Below, in pieces: positions 32,001 through 38,775 of a DNA stretch of 64,000 nucleotides. Source of the DNA: Patiria miniata (taxonomy: Eukaryota; Echinodermata; Asteroidea; Valvatida; Asterinidae); NCBI RefSeq assembly GCF_015706575.1, contig NW_024037053.1, positions 1,550,001 to 1,614,000 on the forward strand, read 5' to 3'. A program made the position numbers and the translations under genes. Below the pieces are notes generated by a model, which was given only the letters and a program-made list of their open reading frames with translations, had not been told where the DNA came from and did no database searches. Each line of letters starts with the position of its first letter. Positions within the stretch are counted from its first letter, which is position 1.

Positions 32001-34501
32001 ATCATTGTGCTTGTGAAAAGTGTTACATTTGTTGTGTATAGCTGTGTTTGCAACCCCTTGCGACATTCCATGCTTCGGCGGTGGAAGTGGTGTGGTGGTG
32101 GTACTTTGAACAGGGCTTTTTTTCTGGCTTAAGCATTTGAAACTCTCCCTCACCTAAAAAAAGAAATCCTCTCTGTCGCATTTTTCAAAGCAGTCGTGAT
32201 TATATTTCGCTGTGGTATATTAAGTGAAAAATGTGCCGACCTGGCCAATGTGGCCAGCCATTGATTCTCAAGGATCCAACTGCAATGGAAGCAGTGAGAT
32301 TTGTATGCAGGTCCACCTGTCTATAGTGGCCAAATATCTTAAATAGCCCCCTCCCTGTTGTCATTTCTTTTCATTTTTGCTGGTCCCAGGGGGCCACCCT
32401 GGCATGCCCTTTGCGCCTGACTGACAGACAGACTGACTTCCACTTGTGCACCGGGCAGTTGTATCGTATAGGATACCCCGTAACGCCAATGAATGGGCTA
32501 CTGAACCCACATATTGTGTAGACCATATGCATGCATGAAAAGACTTCCAGTCAATCGTTCTCCTGAATCAATTAAATCAAATTGTGTGCACTCTGGGACC
32601 AGCTTTACAAGGTTTACCTTAGCTTTCTTCTGGGGGGGGGGGGAGATGCAAACAGATCACTCCATTCATTCACACAAACGTAGCTTGACGTGGTGCATTG
32701 TTCTATTGTCTTTGGTGTGGTACTGCTGGCTTCTCATGAATCGTGATCATGCTTCATGATATCTGCAGCAATCATGGTGGCTTGGTTCCTGTATTAAGAA
32801 TCTTTGGCCGCGTCAAAATCTGTTGCCTAAATCTTCACCCATTACAACTACATAGGAACAAGCTGACAATAGCCGTTCCCATAGCTCTCAAAGCCATGTT
32901 CAGACATGGCTTTCAAAGTTTGCCCTGTTGAGCCCCCCCCCCCCCCCCTTTGTAAGAAGGGAGAGAACTCTTGTCATACATGTATGAGAATTGGATGCTT
33001 TCCAGTTTGTGTCGTTATATGGGTTCCATGCACAACCACGTCCTCTAGTGATGAAACACAGCAATGTCTGGTTGTTGGAGTTGCACGAGGACACTGCGCG
33101 TCATTTCACCACTCAAATGTTCTCAGTTATGTGGAGTTGTATATGATGAAAAGGGCCCACACTTTGCTGAAGTTGCCCACACATGTAATTGGATGTTAGA
33201 AATGTTTAAGTGCAGTGCGCAATTTCATGGCTCTGCTAACCACAGATTTCCATGCTCATAGATCACCGTTCCATGCTTACAGTGCCAGTACGTTCTGCGC
33301 TCGATCACCTTGTAAGCAGAGATGTCTTTGTTATGGGATGCACACGTGTAGACGCGCTTACCGTGAATACAAAGCGTTCTGCCACAATAAGCCATTTGCG
33401 AATAACCTATACCCTTTGCGAGTTACATTTGAATAACATCTGGTACACTGACTTGCTCATAATGCTTAGCACATGATAATTTTAAATTCACCAGACTAAC
33501 GACACTGTTGCAATATCACATGATTCGGGGCAAGCTCTTGCATAGTTACGTAAGAGACGCTCAGCATTGATACATTGTTCACAATGGGTAAGAATGGCAC
33601 AAAGACACCAGACCATGCCGGAGCTGGGGGTTGCTAGCATAAGGCTTGCCCCGAATCACATGATATAGCAACAGTCTCTTTGGTCTGGAGAATTCAAAGT
33701 TAAAATATGCCAAGCATTCAAGCAAGTCAGGGTACCAGATGTTACTCAAATTTAATTCGCAAATGGCTTATTGAAAGAAAATTCTTAGCTTACAGAAACA
33801 CAGAGCCATTAAGTTGGGCTGTGGGGTTTGGCTTGGACATGTGCGAACCGGCACATTACGCCAGTGTGCACTGCCGATGTGGAGCACTCTCATTCTGAAA
33901 TGTGTAACTACTTCTAGCTCAGTGTCCTAAAACCTCCCTGCAAGGAACCCATATCTAGCATTGTGCTTGTAAATTTGTTCTGATTTCTATCACTGACATG
34001 GACAGGCGGCCATTTATTGTTTGGCCCATTGGGCCCGATGCTGCCGAGGGGCCCTTTAAGTTCACCTAGCATCGTGCTGTGACGTACACGTTGTTTTAGT
34101 CCTATGAGGCATGCAGCCCGCACTTCTTTTGGGTGAACTAAAATAAAATGGCAGACGTGTCGCGTCGGCACTGCACTGTGACTGCCTAACCATGTCAGTG
34201 ATAGAGATCAGTGGTGTATTTGCCATTTGTTCCCAATGCTTTGCTTTGCTTTTGTCTTGTGTTTGTCCTTTTATATTTTTGATGTAGGACACTCTAACAC
34301 TAGAGACCTTTTTAAACTCCTTACATTTTTTTTTTCTTGGGTAATTTTTCAGGTCTTACTGGAGACATGCCAGGAAGTCCGGGTGAGTTCAGCATTCTGA
34401 GCGCCGGCCGTTCCCTAGACGACAGCCCCCTTCTGCAGATGAACGCCGTGGACCGTTGCCCCAGCCAGCTGTCAGCCGTCTACGCCGACGGCCCCTCATA
34501 A
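4893..34501 (+). CDS. GLIS3: GLIS1/GLIS3-type Kruppel-like C2H2 zinc-finger transcription factor, 3' seven coding exons
   Basis: Sequence-specific nuclear transcription factor of the GLI/ZIC/GLIS class. Join: 4893-5054, 13575-13685, 14179-14350, 15482-15632, 16543-16685, 29147-29554, 34353-34501; 1296 nt, 431 codons plus TAA. Every junction is GT-AG and keeps frame. Visible protein: end of finger 3 (residues 1-21, [20 protein letters not shown]), finger 4 (C29, C34, H47, H51) and finger 5 (C59, C64, H77, H81), with linkers HTGEKPY and HLDTKPY. After the fingers come the family block [11 protein letters not shown], Ser/Pro-rich stretches including GSPHNP, a proline-rich exon with six Asn in a row, and a C-terminus [12 protein letters not shown] that I recognise from GLIS3. 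Fingers 1-2 and the N-terminus must lie left of the window. GLIS3 rather than GLIS1 is judged mainly from the C-terminus; an invertebrate gene may be the single GLIS1/3 orthologue. Confidence 0.93.
5101..5215. repeat. CCGACCCGA / TCGGGTCGG short tandem and inverted repeat
   Basis: ACCGACCCGACCCGAC-type units at the left are followed by three copies of CGTTTCGGGTCGGGTC-like 16-mers in inverse orientation. This gives a GC-rich inverted repeat only 45 bp past the exon donor. Confidence 0.8.
5352..5690 (-). mobile_element. tRNA-derived SINE, minus strand, flanked by repeated sequence
   Basis: On the minus strand an A box (GGTGGTCGAGTGG, 5523-5535) and B box (GGGTTCGAGTCCC, 5478-5490) form a tRNA-like head, followed by a body with ACTCGGGAGGTAACACACTG and GGGCAAAACCTAATTTGATT. 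GATGGAATTTATGCGTCGGG occurs on both sides (5353 and 5608). AAATCAAATTAGGTTTTGCC near 5386 recurs inverted at 5640-5661. A partial copy is at 61213-61350. Confidence 0.8.
5715..6090. mobile_element. Two oppositely oriented SINE heads of the GGTCGCAGGTTC family
   Basis: 5715-5786 on the minus strand reads GGGCTGAATAGCTCAGTTAG, then a B box AGGTTCGAACCCC, a well-preserved tRNA-like head without a matching acceptor stem. At about 6035-6085 on the plus strand a second B-box region (GGTCGCAGGTTCTAAACCCC) is followed by the same GCTCCAGCCAA tail. The stretch between (CATGTAGACAGGGATCATGC) recurs upstream of the copy at 16340. Confidence 0.7.
6855..6945 (+). mobile_element. tRNA-derived SINE head, GGTCGCAGGTTC family
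   Basis: GGGCTGGATAACTGGGTTGG (A box) and AGTCGCAGGTTCAAATCTCG (B box), then GCTCCAGTCAATTTC as in the copy at 16403-16480. The anticodon arm is degraded, so it is a repeat, not a tRNA gene. Confidence 0.75.
8755..9110 (+). repeat. Local tandem duplication of about 170 bp
   Basis: GAGTGATGGCTTCAAGGATT with CCGAGAC, then GGAGGCGGAGTCAGC, at 8834-8885 recurs as GAGTGATGGCTTCAAGTATT with CCGAGAT, then GGGCGGAGTCAGC, at 9015-9078. TCTGACAGCAGG / GCTGACGGTAG and a flanking C-run or G-run are also shared. Confidence 0.75.
9230..9840. promoter_or_regulatory. CpG-rich block inside the GLIS intron, candidate internal promoter
   Basis: About 28 CpG dinucleotides lie in roughly 350 bp at 9235-9582, and 9640-9840 is also dense; the surrounding intron has very few. 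The block has CTTCCGG (ETS-like), CCTATTGGCC (CCAAT-like) and TACGTCATC (CRE-like) matches. A donor-like AAG|GTATGT follows at 9581/9582. What is seen is the composition and short motifs. Promoter activity is inference. No start codon that would splice in frame to the finger-5 exon was found. Confidence 0.4.
12225..12612. repeat. Minisatellite, about 4-5 units of 80-90 bp
   Basis: GGGCGGAGTTGGCAGAT-like phrases alternate with CCCAACTTTCCTGATGCCC-like phrases at 12234, 12316, 12391, 12463 and 12567, with drift in spacing. The minus strand stays open for 120 codons here only because the unit happens to lack stops in one frame. Confidence 0.85.
13575..13685 (+). CDS. GLIS3: GLIS exon encoding zinc finger 5 and the basic tail
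   Basis: 37 codons, phase 0 at both ends: [20 protein letters not shown] then RKHVKAH and DQQARKK. The acceptor CCCCCCTCCAG has a strong pyrimidine tract; donor AAG|GTAAAT. The basic run after finger 5 corresponds to the part of the nuclear localisation region known in GLIS proteins. Confidence 0.95.
13853..14110 (+). mobile_element. tRNA-derived SINE filling the small intron after the finger-5 exon
   Basis: A-box-like TTGGCGTAGCAGT and B-box-like CCGGGTTAGATTCC at 13863-13918 form the head. The body has CCTGACTCCGTGGGTTTTGT and CGGGTTTTCCTCCGACCAC, a motif type found in the central part of several marine-animal SINEs, and ends GGCCTATCCCAGCCAATTGC. It takes up about half of the 493-bp intron 13686-14178. 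Confidence 0.65.
14179..14350 (+). CDS. GLIS3: GLIS exon with the LTDCLT block and Ser-rich segment
   Basis: 57 codons plus one base (phase 0 to 1). [13 protein letters not shown] matches the conserved block following the fingers of GLIS1/GLIS3. [17 protein letters not shown] follows, with several SP sites. Donor CCAA|GTGAGT. Confidence 0.93.
14351..15481 (+). other. GLIS intron (1.1 kb) with TCAATCAAT satellite and a SINE body
   Basis: The left half (about 14368-14560) is degenerate tandem sequence of roughly 10 bp units (ATCAATCAAT, GTCAATCAGT). A SINE-like body follows at 14925-15000. The remainder shows nothing recognisable. Confidence 0.8.
14925..15000 (+). mobile_element. SINE body fragment with GGGCAAGGCACTTTAC
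   Basis: GTTCTTGGGCAAGGCACTTT, then CTCTCTCCACCTAGGAGTAT and AATGAGTACC. This resembles the body shared by SINEs of many deuterostomes (the Deu-type domain with a CTTGGGCAAGGCACTT core). The related body appears in reverse at 57500-57832, and a CTTGCCCAAGG core is at 37975. No tRNA head survives here. Confidence 0.6.
15482..15632 (+). CDS. GLIS3: GLIS exon with the SSRSGT and QGSPHNP motifs
   Basis: Two bases complete an Asn codon, then 49 codons and two bases (phase 1 to 2). [20 protein letters not shown] and QGSPHNP parallel the Ser-rich region of GLIS3. Acceptor TCCCTCAG, donor ACAG|GTAATA. Confidence 0.92.
15633..16542 (+). other. GLIS intron (0.9 kb)
   Basis: Contains four phrases of the type GACCTTTTRCCGGG or CCTTTTGCCGGGAAC (about 15986, 16045, 16144 and a relic at 16310), suggesting an old local repeat. 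The SINE at 16340-16485 abuts the exon side. No exon seen. Confidence 0.7.
16340..16485 (+). mobile_element. tRNA-derived SINE, GGTCGCAGGTTC family, 60 bp before a GLIS acceptor
   Basis: A box GGGATAGCTCAGTTGG (16406) and B box GGTCGCAGGTTCAAACCCCG (16447), then GCTCCAGTCAATTTC. The leading CATGTAACCAGGGATCATGC matches the segment at 5846-5880, so the family body extends 5' of the tRNA head. The acceptor of the next exon lies just downstream. Confidence 0.8.
16540..16545 (+). other. GLIS3: Tandem NAGNAG acceptor at GLIS exon 16543
   Basis: The acceptor reads TTCCAGCAGGGTG. Cutting after the first CAG gives Ser-Arg-Val; cutting after the second gives Arg-Val. Both keep frame and differ by one residue. 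Confidence 0.75.
16543..16685 (+). CDS. GLIS3: GLIS exon rich in Pro and Arg
   Basis: Phase 2 to 1; one base completes the first codon, then 47 codons plus one base. [20 protein letters not shown] and [11 protein letters not shown] are visible. Donor CCAG|GTAAGC. It is identified by frame continuity and by the corresponding SPRRVP-like region in GLIS3; the primary sequence itself is weakly conserved. Confidence 0.88.
18085..18730 (-). repeat. Dispersed repeat family B, copy 2 (inverted)
   Basis: Reverse complement of the 1375-1840 sequence. Shared blocks include TTTTACAGGATGCTTTAGAC (18697), GGTTGGCCGACCAGC, and TCAGGGAACCAG on either side of 18480. It extends left to about 18085, where the reverse complement resembles 2070-2150. 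Confidence 0.65.
19755..19970 (+). mobile_element. Second non-LTR retrotransposon 3' end fragment
   Basis: GGTGTTGGTATTTACCAAGA, then TGGGTATGGTTCCTAGTAAA and TCATGCTGGGG on the plus strand matches the reverse complement of 4180-4235. TTAACCCTAACAGAACTCAA at 19759 shows the same TTAACCCTAAC end in opposite orientation. Highly degraded. Confidence 0.5.
22235..22620 (+). repeat. Dispersed repeat family C, copy 1
   Basis: Shares CATCGTGTAGCTGCAATTGG with CTGAATGA, GTGTCCCGGACGCTGA, ATCCTAGGATATTGTTTTCT and CATTCACTGAGCT with 23250-23660, and in reverse with 62375-62705. Non-coding. Confidence 0.8.
23250..23660 (+). repeat. Dispersed repeat family C, copy 2
   Basis: Direct copy of 22235-22620 about 1 kb away: CATCACGTAGCTGCAATCAG, then GTGTCCCGGATGCTGA and ATCCTAGAATAGTGTTTTCT. 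It carries an extra GCGTGCAAGCGTTGACACGA stretch near 23378 that copy 1 lacks. Confidence 0.8.
24101..24210 (+). repeat. 10-bp satellite, eleven units of RTTACATTGT
   Basis: Eleven uninterrupted units alternate between ATTACATTGT and GTTACATTGT. The unit length is not a multiple of three, so the repeat cycles through reading frames and the open frame across it is incidental. Confidence 0.97.
24302..24898. mobile_element. Inverted-repeat element, CTGCACCCA ends
   Basis: Left end CTGCACCCAATTGCATGAA; right end TTCATGAAACTGGGTGCAG is its near reverse complement. The interior carries further inverted copies of GATGCGTTGAACGCATCGTA and TGCGACGCATCGTAAGAT. About 597 bp, no coding frame. Confidence 0.75.
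26483..26506 (+). repeat. AGTC microsatellite
   Basis: GGGGAGTCGGGGAGTC is followed by six tandem AGTC units. Confidence 0.9.
27411..27875. mobile_element. MITE with about 60-bp terminal inverted repeats (CTAGAAATGTGTTTG)
   Basis: Begins CTAGAAATGTGTTTGTGGAC and ends GTCCACAAACACATTTCTAG; arms continue through CGAATGCCCCTTTAATGTGA and its complement CACATTGAAGGGGCATTCG. Interior GACGTCACATGACGTATGAT repeats the arm sub-motif. No transposase. Confidence 0.9.
28512..28858. mobile_element. MITE with AAGKCCTTTTCACACT ends
   Basis: Left AAGGCCTTTTCACACTATC; right reverse complement AAGTCCTGTTCACACTGTCC. The interior is GC-rich, with repeated AACCCGGATC / GATCCGGGTT inverted words, which produces long spurious open frames. 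Confidence 0.8.
28938..29075 (+). repeat. Repeat fragment related to 41735-42005 and 43991-44349
   Basis: TATGGAGCTCCGTGCACAAG then TACCCCCTCAACGG, GAGAGTTGGGGGAGACC and CGACGACGCCTGATGCTCAC match the left part of the nested element at 43991. It ends about 70 bp before GLIS exon 29147. Confidence 0.7.
29147..29554 (+). CDS. GLIS3: GLIS long proline-rich exon
   Basis: Phase 1 to 1, 408 nt; two bases complete a Gly codon, then 135 codons and one base. Visible are a proline/alanine-rich start ([16 protein letters not shown]), TLTLT, an (AAC)6 Asn run (29398-29415), [19 protein letters not shown] and [20 protein letters not shown]. The TFEETL piece parallels the SFEDCL segment of GLIS3. Strong codon GC contrast with the introns. 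The acceptor CTCTCTGCAG is required for frame; the open frame extends upstream into intron but should not be used. Confidence 0.92.
29610..30102. mobile_element. Very long foldback element, arms about 235 bp, loop 21 bp
   Basis: Left arm 29610-29840 and right arm 29862-30102 are near-perfect reverse complements (TTAAAGAGGTTGTGGAATGC versus GCATTCCACAACCTCTTTAA; AACAGGACTC versus GAGTCCTGTT at the loop). The right arm has a small insertion near 29953. No target duplication or transposase was found. It starts 55 bp after the exon donor. Confidence 0.95.
30111..30264. mobile_element. Small foldback element
   Basis: ACAAATATTGAATGCTTCGA on the left versus AAGTATTCAGTATTTGT on the right, with inner arms ACTAGCCTC / GAGGCTAGT around a short centre. 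It lies 10 bp from the end of the preceding foldback. Confidence 0.75.
31130..31632. mobile_element. Foldback element with TACAGGGTGAGTCAAA ends
   Basis: Arms of about 240 bp pair from TACAGGGTGAGTCAAA / TTTGACTCACCCTGTA inward to AAAACGAAAACAA / TTGTTTCTGTTTT, with a 25-bp loop at 31373-31397. The open frames here are arm shadows. A one-armed relative is at 48140-48440. Confidence 0.92.
33210..33830. mobile_element. Foldback element with GGGGCAAGC centre
   Basis: Left arm (about 33380-33555: GCCATTTGCGAATAA, ATCACATGATTCGGGGCAAG) pairs with the right arm (33635-33770: CTTGCCCCGAATCACATGAT, TTAATTCGCAAATGGC). Outer AATTTCATGGCTCTGCT words hint at kinship with the GGGCCCAATTTCA family. Confidence 0.8.
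34353..34501 (+). CDS. GLIS3: GLIS terminal coding exon and stop
   Basis: Acceptor TAATTTTTCAG; two bases complete a Gly codon, then [47 protein letters not shown] and TAA (34499-34501). The [11 protein letters not shown] end is nearly the same as the end of vertebrate GLIS3, which fixes the gene identity and shows that the C-terminus is complete. Confidence 0.95.
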
Positions 34502-34514
34502 CCCCCCTCCTCTG

Positions 34515-34926
34515 ATTGGTGGATCTGAATGAAAGGTCACCTGTGATTGGCTGGCTCACGTGGCGCCAGAGTTAGAACAAACCAGACGATTGGTGGATCA
34601 GTGTCGAAGGTTTTCATTGGTTGATTGGATGTGTTTTAAAAGTAACGTGATTGACAATCATGTTACAATTTGAAATTTGATTGGTAATTGTAAAGTTTTA
34701 AAGCTTGCCCGTTATTGGTTGACGATGTTTTACATACAATGTGTTGATGTCTCGCTTTGAAGTTTGAAACTGTTGGTGTCAATGTAGTCCTCTGGTTTTG
34801 TTGTTGTTTATATTGGGTGGTTACGGATTCACTGGGCGTGCGTAGTATCTTTGACAGCGCGTCTGCACAATCCTTCATGTGATTGGTCGAATTGTGCGGC
34901 AAGTCAAAAAAGTGTTTACCGATTGG
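34515..34926 (+). promoter_or_regulatory. Array of ten ATTGG (inverted CCAAT) motifs just after the GLIS stop
   Basis: ATTGG occurs at 34515, 34546, 34589, 34616, 34624, 34680, 34714, 34812, 34882 and 34922, all on the plus strand, most as GATTGG or ATTGGTT. About 0.4 would be expected by chance on one strand. It could be an NF-Y-type DNA array or an RNA motif in the 3' UTR; the sequence does not decide. Confidence 0.55.
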
Positions 34927-35377
34927 TTGAAACCTACATGTATGTGACGTCATCAATTTTTTGAGTTGTTTTTTTTTTTTTTAGTTTGATGTAGACATTT
35001 TATCGTTTGGTATGTAACTCTTGTCTGCAAACAAGACGTGACCATGGTGAATGGTGGGAGTTGGTTGCATGGTATTCAGATGGTAGTTTTTACTGATTTT
35101 GTTGTTCCCCAAAAATTTTTAATTTCGCTTATGAAATCTAATTGTGTGAGTCTAGAGTACAAAGAACAAAACTGAAATAGTCTTAGTTTAGAAAAATCCA
35201 ATTTTAATAGGGGTTTCTGAAACAAGGAAAAAACTTTTAAACAGTTGATCGAAACGACTTTGTTTTTTTTTTATTCTGAAAATACAGCATTATAAAAACA
35301 CAAAGTATTGTTGCAAAAACAAATGTACATAGTGAAAGAAATGATATATTTTATTGAGAGTTAGTATAAATTTCGTA

Positions 35378-35541
35378 AATAAAAAAAAAAATCAATGAAC
35401 TAGAGCAATTTTTATGAATACATCTGTACAAAAAGCAATCAATTTTGGAGTCCGCCCATTTTGTGATACGGCAAATTAGACAATCTTCATATAATTACAA
35501 ACAGCATTTTGGAGTCTTTTTTCACCTTTTTTTTTAATAAA
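35378..35541 (+). terminator. Candidate GLIS polyadenylation signals
   Basis: AATAAA at 35378-35383 and at 35536-35541, each in an A-rich stretch about 0.9-1.0 kb after the stop codon. A-rich context makes chance matches likely; later candidates exist at 36399 and 42384. Confidence 0.35.
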
Positions 35542-35866
35542 AAAAAGTTATTTATAAGATTCCAGTGTATGTAGAATTTGCAGTTACTTTTCTTTCTGTA
35601 TATTGAGTGTAAAATATATCTGTAGTTGGAGAGCGATTTTGAAAGTGAAGGGTTTTGCGCCCCCCCCCCAAAAAAAAAGTTTTGGAAAATACACAGAAAA
35701 AAATTGAATTATTTTTTGTTAGTCGTTGGTAACTAAGGGAGTTTGATATTTTTGCCCCCCAAAACTTTTTTTTGTACAAAAAGATTGAAAAGTAGTGGCG
35801 TCACAATGTTAAACTTGATATGTCCAAGACTTACCCGCGTCATTTAAATTCATGCAAATTCCATTA

Positions 35867-36142
35867 CCGTCCAGCTAAAATTCTTATTTATTTTCTTCAA
35901 ATGCATTTTTAAGTTCCGTCCAGTGTGTCAACGCAATGTCTGTATTCCAACGTACCGTCCATGTTGAATTCTGCGATTGATTCTCAATATTTTTTTTGAC
36001 TTCCGTCCAAGTTTTAGTTGACCTCCGTCCAATTTTTGAAAAACAAAATGAATTGATAAAATGTGTGGAATATTGTGCAACAGTTTTACCGGTGCGAATC
36101 GAGTATTAATTGTATATTTGATGCCCTTACGCAATCCGTCCA
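35867..36142 (+). promoter_or_regulatory. Array of six CCGTCCA heptamers
   Basis: CCGTCCA at 35867, 35916, 35955, 36003, 36025 and 36136, preceded by T or A, all on the plus strand, with no recognisable larger repeat unit between them. Further copies at 36843, 39134, 39172, 39776 and 39814 lie downstream. Within 276 bp about 0.02 would be expected by chance. Confidence 0.6.
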
Positions 36143-36293
36143 GTGCGCATTTCTTACGAACCTAATGTTACCTTTGTTATTTGCAATGTACGTGTATGTA
36201 CTCCCTGTGTGTTGCATTTAGTGTGAAATGTTCACTAGTATTAACACAAGGATGGGGTCTAAAGGCACATATATTACCAAATATAGGTATAAC

Positions 36294-36668
36294 TGCCGTA
36301 ATTTTCGGAATATAAGCCGCGGCTTATACGTTGAATTTGCCCATGAAAATATATACTGCAGCTTATACACAGGGCGGCTTATACGCTGAGCCTTCAAGAA
36401 TAAAAATGAGATTCAAGTGTGTATTTAATGTACTGGTATAAGAAGAGATCTGTTGCTGAAATGAATTATAAATTAAGAAAGTCATTAACAAACCGAAAGC
36501 ACGTCCCACAAAATAAACCGAGCGGTAAAAAGTATGGCAGGCCGGCCGACCATGCGTGAGTGAAAGCTGTCTTCGACAACTGGGTGTACTAGTACTGCTG
36601 CATGCCGACTTCAAATCTTAATTTGCAGATTTTTGTGTGCTGCGGCTTATATTCCAAAAATTACAATA
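36294..36668. mobile_element. MITE with GTAATTTTCGGAATATAAGC ends
   Basis: Left GCCGTAATTTTCGGAATATA and right reverse complement TATTGTAATTTTTGGAATAT continue into AAGCCGC.GCTTATA. An internal GCGGCTTATACGCTGAG repeats the end motif. No coding content. Confidence 0.8.
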
Positions 36669-37379
36669 GTACTTTTTTGATTACTTAACATATCGTAAAC
36701 AAGACACTGCCATTTTGTTACAATCCGAATATGTGACCAGATCTAATATAGAAACTGTATAAATCCCTACTCCAAACTGCCCCAAAATGCAAAGTTTTTC
36801 CTAACGACACTGAAACGTAGTTCCTACAAGTAACTTGTGTTGCCGTCCATTGTAAAGTATTTAAGACTATAATGTAATATTTTTTAAAGTGTACATTGAA
36901 GCCAGGATGGAAGAGTTGTGTATACGTGTTAAAAGTTTTGTACTGATTTTTTTTGTGAACAATTTTGGAACAGGTTTTTTTTAGAAAGATTTTTTGTTAT
37001 GCCTTCCGCGACAACAACTTGAAAATGTCTTTTTGTGTATGGACTCCGTGCAAGAACTGAATGATGGGTCCTTTGGCCTACTCCCGTCAGTCAAGGAATG
37101 ACAGTCACACAGCTGGTAGTCACTGCTTTTTGCCTGTGCCAGTGGCACGGAGCGTCTTTTCAAAACTCGCGATCACCTTCCTAAGGTGACATTAACAGGG
37201 TCCACCGTAAGTGGTATGAGCCCCAACAGTCAGGCAGGCAAGGTATGCAGTACAATTGATACTTAGATTTTTGTTTGACTTTCCACCCGGGCACAGCCTC
37301 TCAACCTTTGACCTACCCAGGGTTGAATTTGCTGGTGTGAAAGGGTTTCCTGAATAGTGGATCTATTGGGGGGGGACGC

Positions 37380-37600
37380 CTGTTCCCAGACGCCCCGCCC
37401 CCCCCCACACACACAAGTGTGTATTTGCTTGCAATTGGGGGCCCCCTATTGTCCCTCTTTTGTTTGTACTCTTTAACTTTTCAGGAAGACCTCCCATTTT
37501 TTTTGTACACGAATCCAAATCGGGGACCTCTCCGGAATTGGGGACCTTATTGTCCTCTATTGTTAAACGTCCCCTATTGAATGCAGAAACAAACTCAACC
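37380..37600 (-). repeat. Dispersed repeat, inverted partner at 46945-47145
   Basis: The reverse complement carries GTTTGTTTCTGCATTCAATA then GGGGACGT, AGAGGACAATA, ACCTTCC-like and AGAGGGACAATAGGGGG blocks in the same order as 46957-47110. The neighbouring C-rich tracts at 37600-37745 are simple sequence. Confidence 0.8.
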
Positions 37601-37796
37601 CCCCCCCCCCTTACACCCCCACACCCTCCCACGCCCCCACCCCCCCAGCAGTGACCGAAATGTTCTCAAATAAGGCCATTTTACACTTGAGAAAGGCCCT
37701 TCTGCACCTGGCACACCTCCCCCCACACCTCCCCCCCCCCCCCCCTCCTCCTTTCTAGATCCGCCCTCTCCGCCCTTGTAAGTGTAAAGTCTGTCA

Positions 37797-38076
37797 CGAG
37801 CCAATGTGGCCCATCAGGCTGGCGTTTATCTTCGGTTTCAGTAACGTGAAACGATGACTGCGAATATTTCTATTCCCCCTGGATGGGATGCCAGTCCTCG
37901 CAGGTTTCTCCCCAGCTAATGCCGGTACCCATTTATACTCCTGGGTGGAGAGAGGCAAGTGGGGGTGAAGTGGCTTGCCCAAGGACACAACATATGACCA
38001 GCAGCTGGATTCGACCCCTGACCCTCTGATCACAAGTCAGGAACCCAAACCACTAGGCCACACTCCGCCCTCGACT
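37797..38076 (-). mobile_element. tRNA-derived SINE with CTTGGGCAAG-type body (minus strand)
   Basis: The minus-strand head runs from GGGCGGAGTGTGGCCTAGTG (A box, near 38070) to the B-box-like GGGTCGAATCC (near 38010). The body has CCTTGGGCAAGCCACTTCAC, the same core as the SINE bodies at 14925 and 57500, then CTCCACCCAGGAGTATAAAT and GGGTACCGGC. Nearly full length. Confidence 0.85.
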
Positions 38077-38590
38077 CCCAGTGAAAAGCCATGCTGAATC
38101 AATTGAATAGAATTTTGTGCACTGTGTGACCAGATTAACTTCCCTAGTCTAATTGCAAAAAGCGCAGTCGTGCACGACGTCCATACATAAAGATCAAAGT
38201 CGTAACGAGAGAAAACTAGTGATCGCTCGGTCAAGGAACGTTTGGTAGGAACTAGGAAGGTACTTATGTTTAATATTTTGTACATATTGCAGAAGATATA
38301 GTTAGTTTAAAAGAAAAATATGCTGCTGTACCTTCTCGTAGGACCAAACACGAGATACGTGCGAAACATGTAGTACTGTACTTCGGAGAATGGACAATGT
38401 ATACCATTTCAAAGAAGGTTTATTCCAGATATTTTAATATGAAAATTGAATTTATATTTAGGGTGCAAAATGAATTTCTTTACACGATGTAGTTTTAACC
38501 GTGTAAGGAACTGCAGAACCTCAAACTCAAAAACATCAATAAATTTTGTTAGATTAATTTTTATTTTATCAGAAAAATATTCAACCAAAA

Positions 38591-38775
38591 CAGGGGTGCG
38601 TTTTGGCGGTCATAACCAAGAATTGGTTCAGTGGTTTCTTGTCTGTGAATTTCTGCGGCAATTTTAATTGGATTAGAATTACGCATGATCATGTAGTACT
38701 CAAATTCCCAAAACAATTAACCAAAGAGAAACCATCGAACCAATTCTTGGTTATGACCGCCAAAACGCACCCCTG
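38591..38775. mobile_element. 185-bp MITE with perfect 39-bp terminal inverted repeats
   Basis: Left arm CAGGGGTGCGTTTTGGCGGT plus CATAACCAAGAATTGGTTC is exactly complementary to the right arm ending GCACCCCTG. Perfect arms suggest a recent insertion. Confidence 0.95.

Larger units (their letters stand above)
29555..34352 (+). other. GLIS last intron (4.8 kb)
   Basis: Almost entirely inverted-repeat structures: 29610-30102, 30111-30264, 31130-31632 (itself inside a weaker inverted pair 31072-31087 / 31791-31806) and 33210-33830. Unique AT-rich sequence lies between. A CpG-containing patch at 30420-30500 (GCGCGCTCTCTTGGG) is isolated. No exon seen. Confidence 0.75.
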
